Part shown: piece after piece, positions 32,592 to 32,901 of the stretch
Numbering within the stretch: the first letter of the stretch is position 1
How the letters are laid out: every line of letters begins with the position of its first letter
Source of the DNA: Bacteroidota bacterium
Lineage (GTDB): Bacteria; Bacteroidota; Ignavibacteria; Ignavibacteriales; Ignavibacteriaceae
DNA: 32,901 bases
Assembly (NCBI GenBank): GCA_021813585.1
Contig: JAKAJV010000108.1
Span: 1 to 32,901, forward strand
Reading direction: 5' to 3'
Notes under the pieces: generated by a model
The model's database searches: none
What the model saw: the letters and a program-made list of their open reading frames with translations, nothing else
Told to the model about the DNA's origin: nothing
Translations under genes and position numbers: made by a program

Positions 32592-32901
32592 TTGGAAGAC
32601 GAGAAAATAATAGAAGTAAAAAATCTCTCCAAGCAATTTAAAGAAGTTAAAGCCGTAAACGGACTGAATATTAATGTGTATAGGGGGGACGTTTTCGGGT
32701 TCCTTGGCCCAAACGGCGCAGGCAAAAGCACCACAATTAGAATGCTGCTTTCACTCATTACTCCCGCAGAAGGAGAGATAAGAATATTCGGCAAAGAGCT
32801 AAACAGCAACAGAAGAGAAATACTTAGCAAGATAGGCGCCATTGTTGAGAAGCCCGACTTTTACGGCTACCTTTCCGCATACAAGAATCTTGAGATAGTC
32901 G
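32592..32901 (+). CDS. ABC transporter ATP-binding protein, N-terminal part (runs off the window)
   Basis: The frame starts at TTG (32592), because an in-frame stop at 32568-32570 and the absence of ATG or GTG leave no other start. The visible 103 residues read EDEKIIEVKNLSKQFKEV..., then Walker A GPNGAGKST and the Q-loop area (VEKPDFYGYLSAYKNLE). The order and the short N-terminus match the ATPase subunits of ABC-2-type exporters (drug, antibiotic or multi-substrate). The signature motif and Walker B lie beyond the window end. Substrate unknown. Confidence 0.9.
   Translation, partial: MEDEKIIEVKNLSKQFKEVKAVNGLNINVYRGDVFGFLGPNGAGKSTTIRMLLSLITPAEGEIRIFGKELNSNRREILSKIGAIVEKPDFYGYLSAYKNLEIV

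Overview
The window looks like a chromosomal segment from a Bacteroidota/Ignavibacteria-type (FCB group) bacterium. The evidence is a type IX secretion C-terminal sorting domain of the 'NFPNPFNPTT...' kind on a secreted hydrolase, a TonB receptor with a carboxypeptidase-regulatory N-domain, many small outer-membrane beta-barrels, and a coenzyme-B12-dependent (class II) ribonucleotide reductase. There are no rRNA or tRNA genes and no CRISPR array that I can see.

Layout. (1) 116-3300: a TonB-dependent outer-membrane receptor and a convergent small barrel protein. (2) 3301-5636: a gene-poor zone with a miniature inverted-repeat element, a possible small RNA, about 10 exact-register 21-bp repeats with phased A/T tracts, one gene for an internally duplicated helical protein (4502-5197), and a mosaic of nested inverted repeats. 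(3) 5637-16958: a visibly AT-rich block, mostly on the minus strand. It holds two PAP2 phosphatase paralogues separated by a 103-bp inverted-repeat element, a T9SS-secreted SGNH hydrolase, a barrel-TPR fusion, a small acidic secreted protein, and a tight four-gene operon: sensor kinase, sigma-54-type response regulator, periplasmic coiled-coil protein, barrel protein. A divergent periplasmic helical protein gene closes the block. (4) 17011-24158: a plus-strand, more GC-rich run with a YncE-like propeller, a PepSY-like protein and a complete TolC/adaptor/RND efflux operon. (5) 24159-25193: debris, with two fragments of an RND 3' end around a PIN-type toxin-antitoxin pair whose toxin is frameshifted and truncated. 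(6) 25194-32242: a DEAD-box RNA helicase with a DbpA-like RNA-binding domain, then the class II ribonucleotide reductase, split by a 405-residue LAGLIDADG intein. (7) 32592-end: the start of an ABC transporter ATPase.

How the parts relate. The AT-rich block reads as a cell-envelope module: a two-component system co-transcribed with two envelope proteins, next to other secreted or outer-membrane proteins it may control. The RND operon exports small molecules. The reductase supplies deoxynucleotides, and its intein must splice out before the enzyme can work, because it interrupts the chain just before a redox cysteine.

The strongest structural surprises are the intein, two near-identical 143-bp MITE copies with target-site duplications, the 21-bp phased repeat tract before the 4502 gene, the kinase/regulator envelope operon, and the broken toxin-antitoxin locus inside RND debris. 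All functional statements come from reading motifs by eye; no database search was done.
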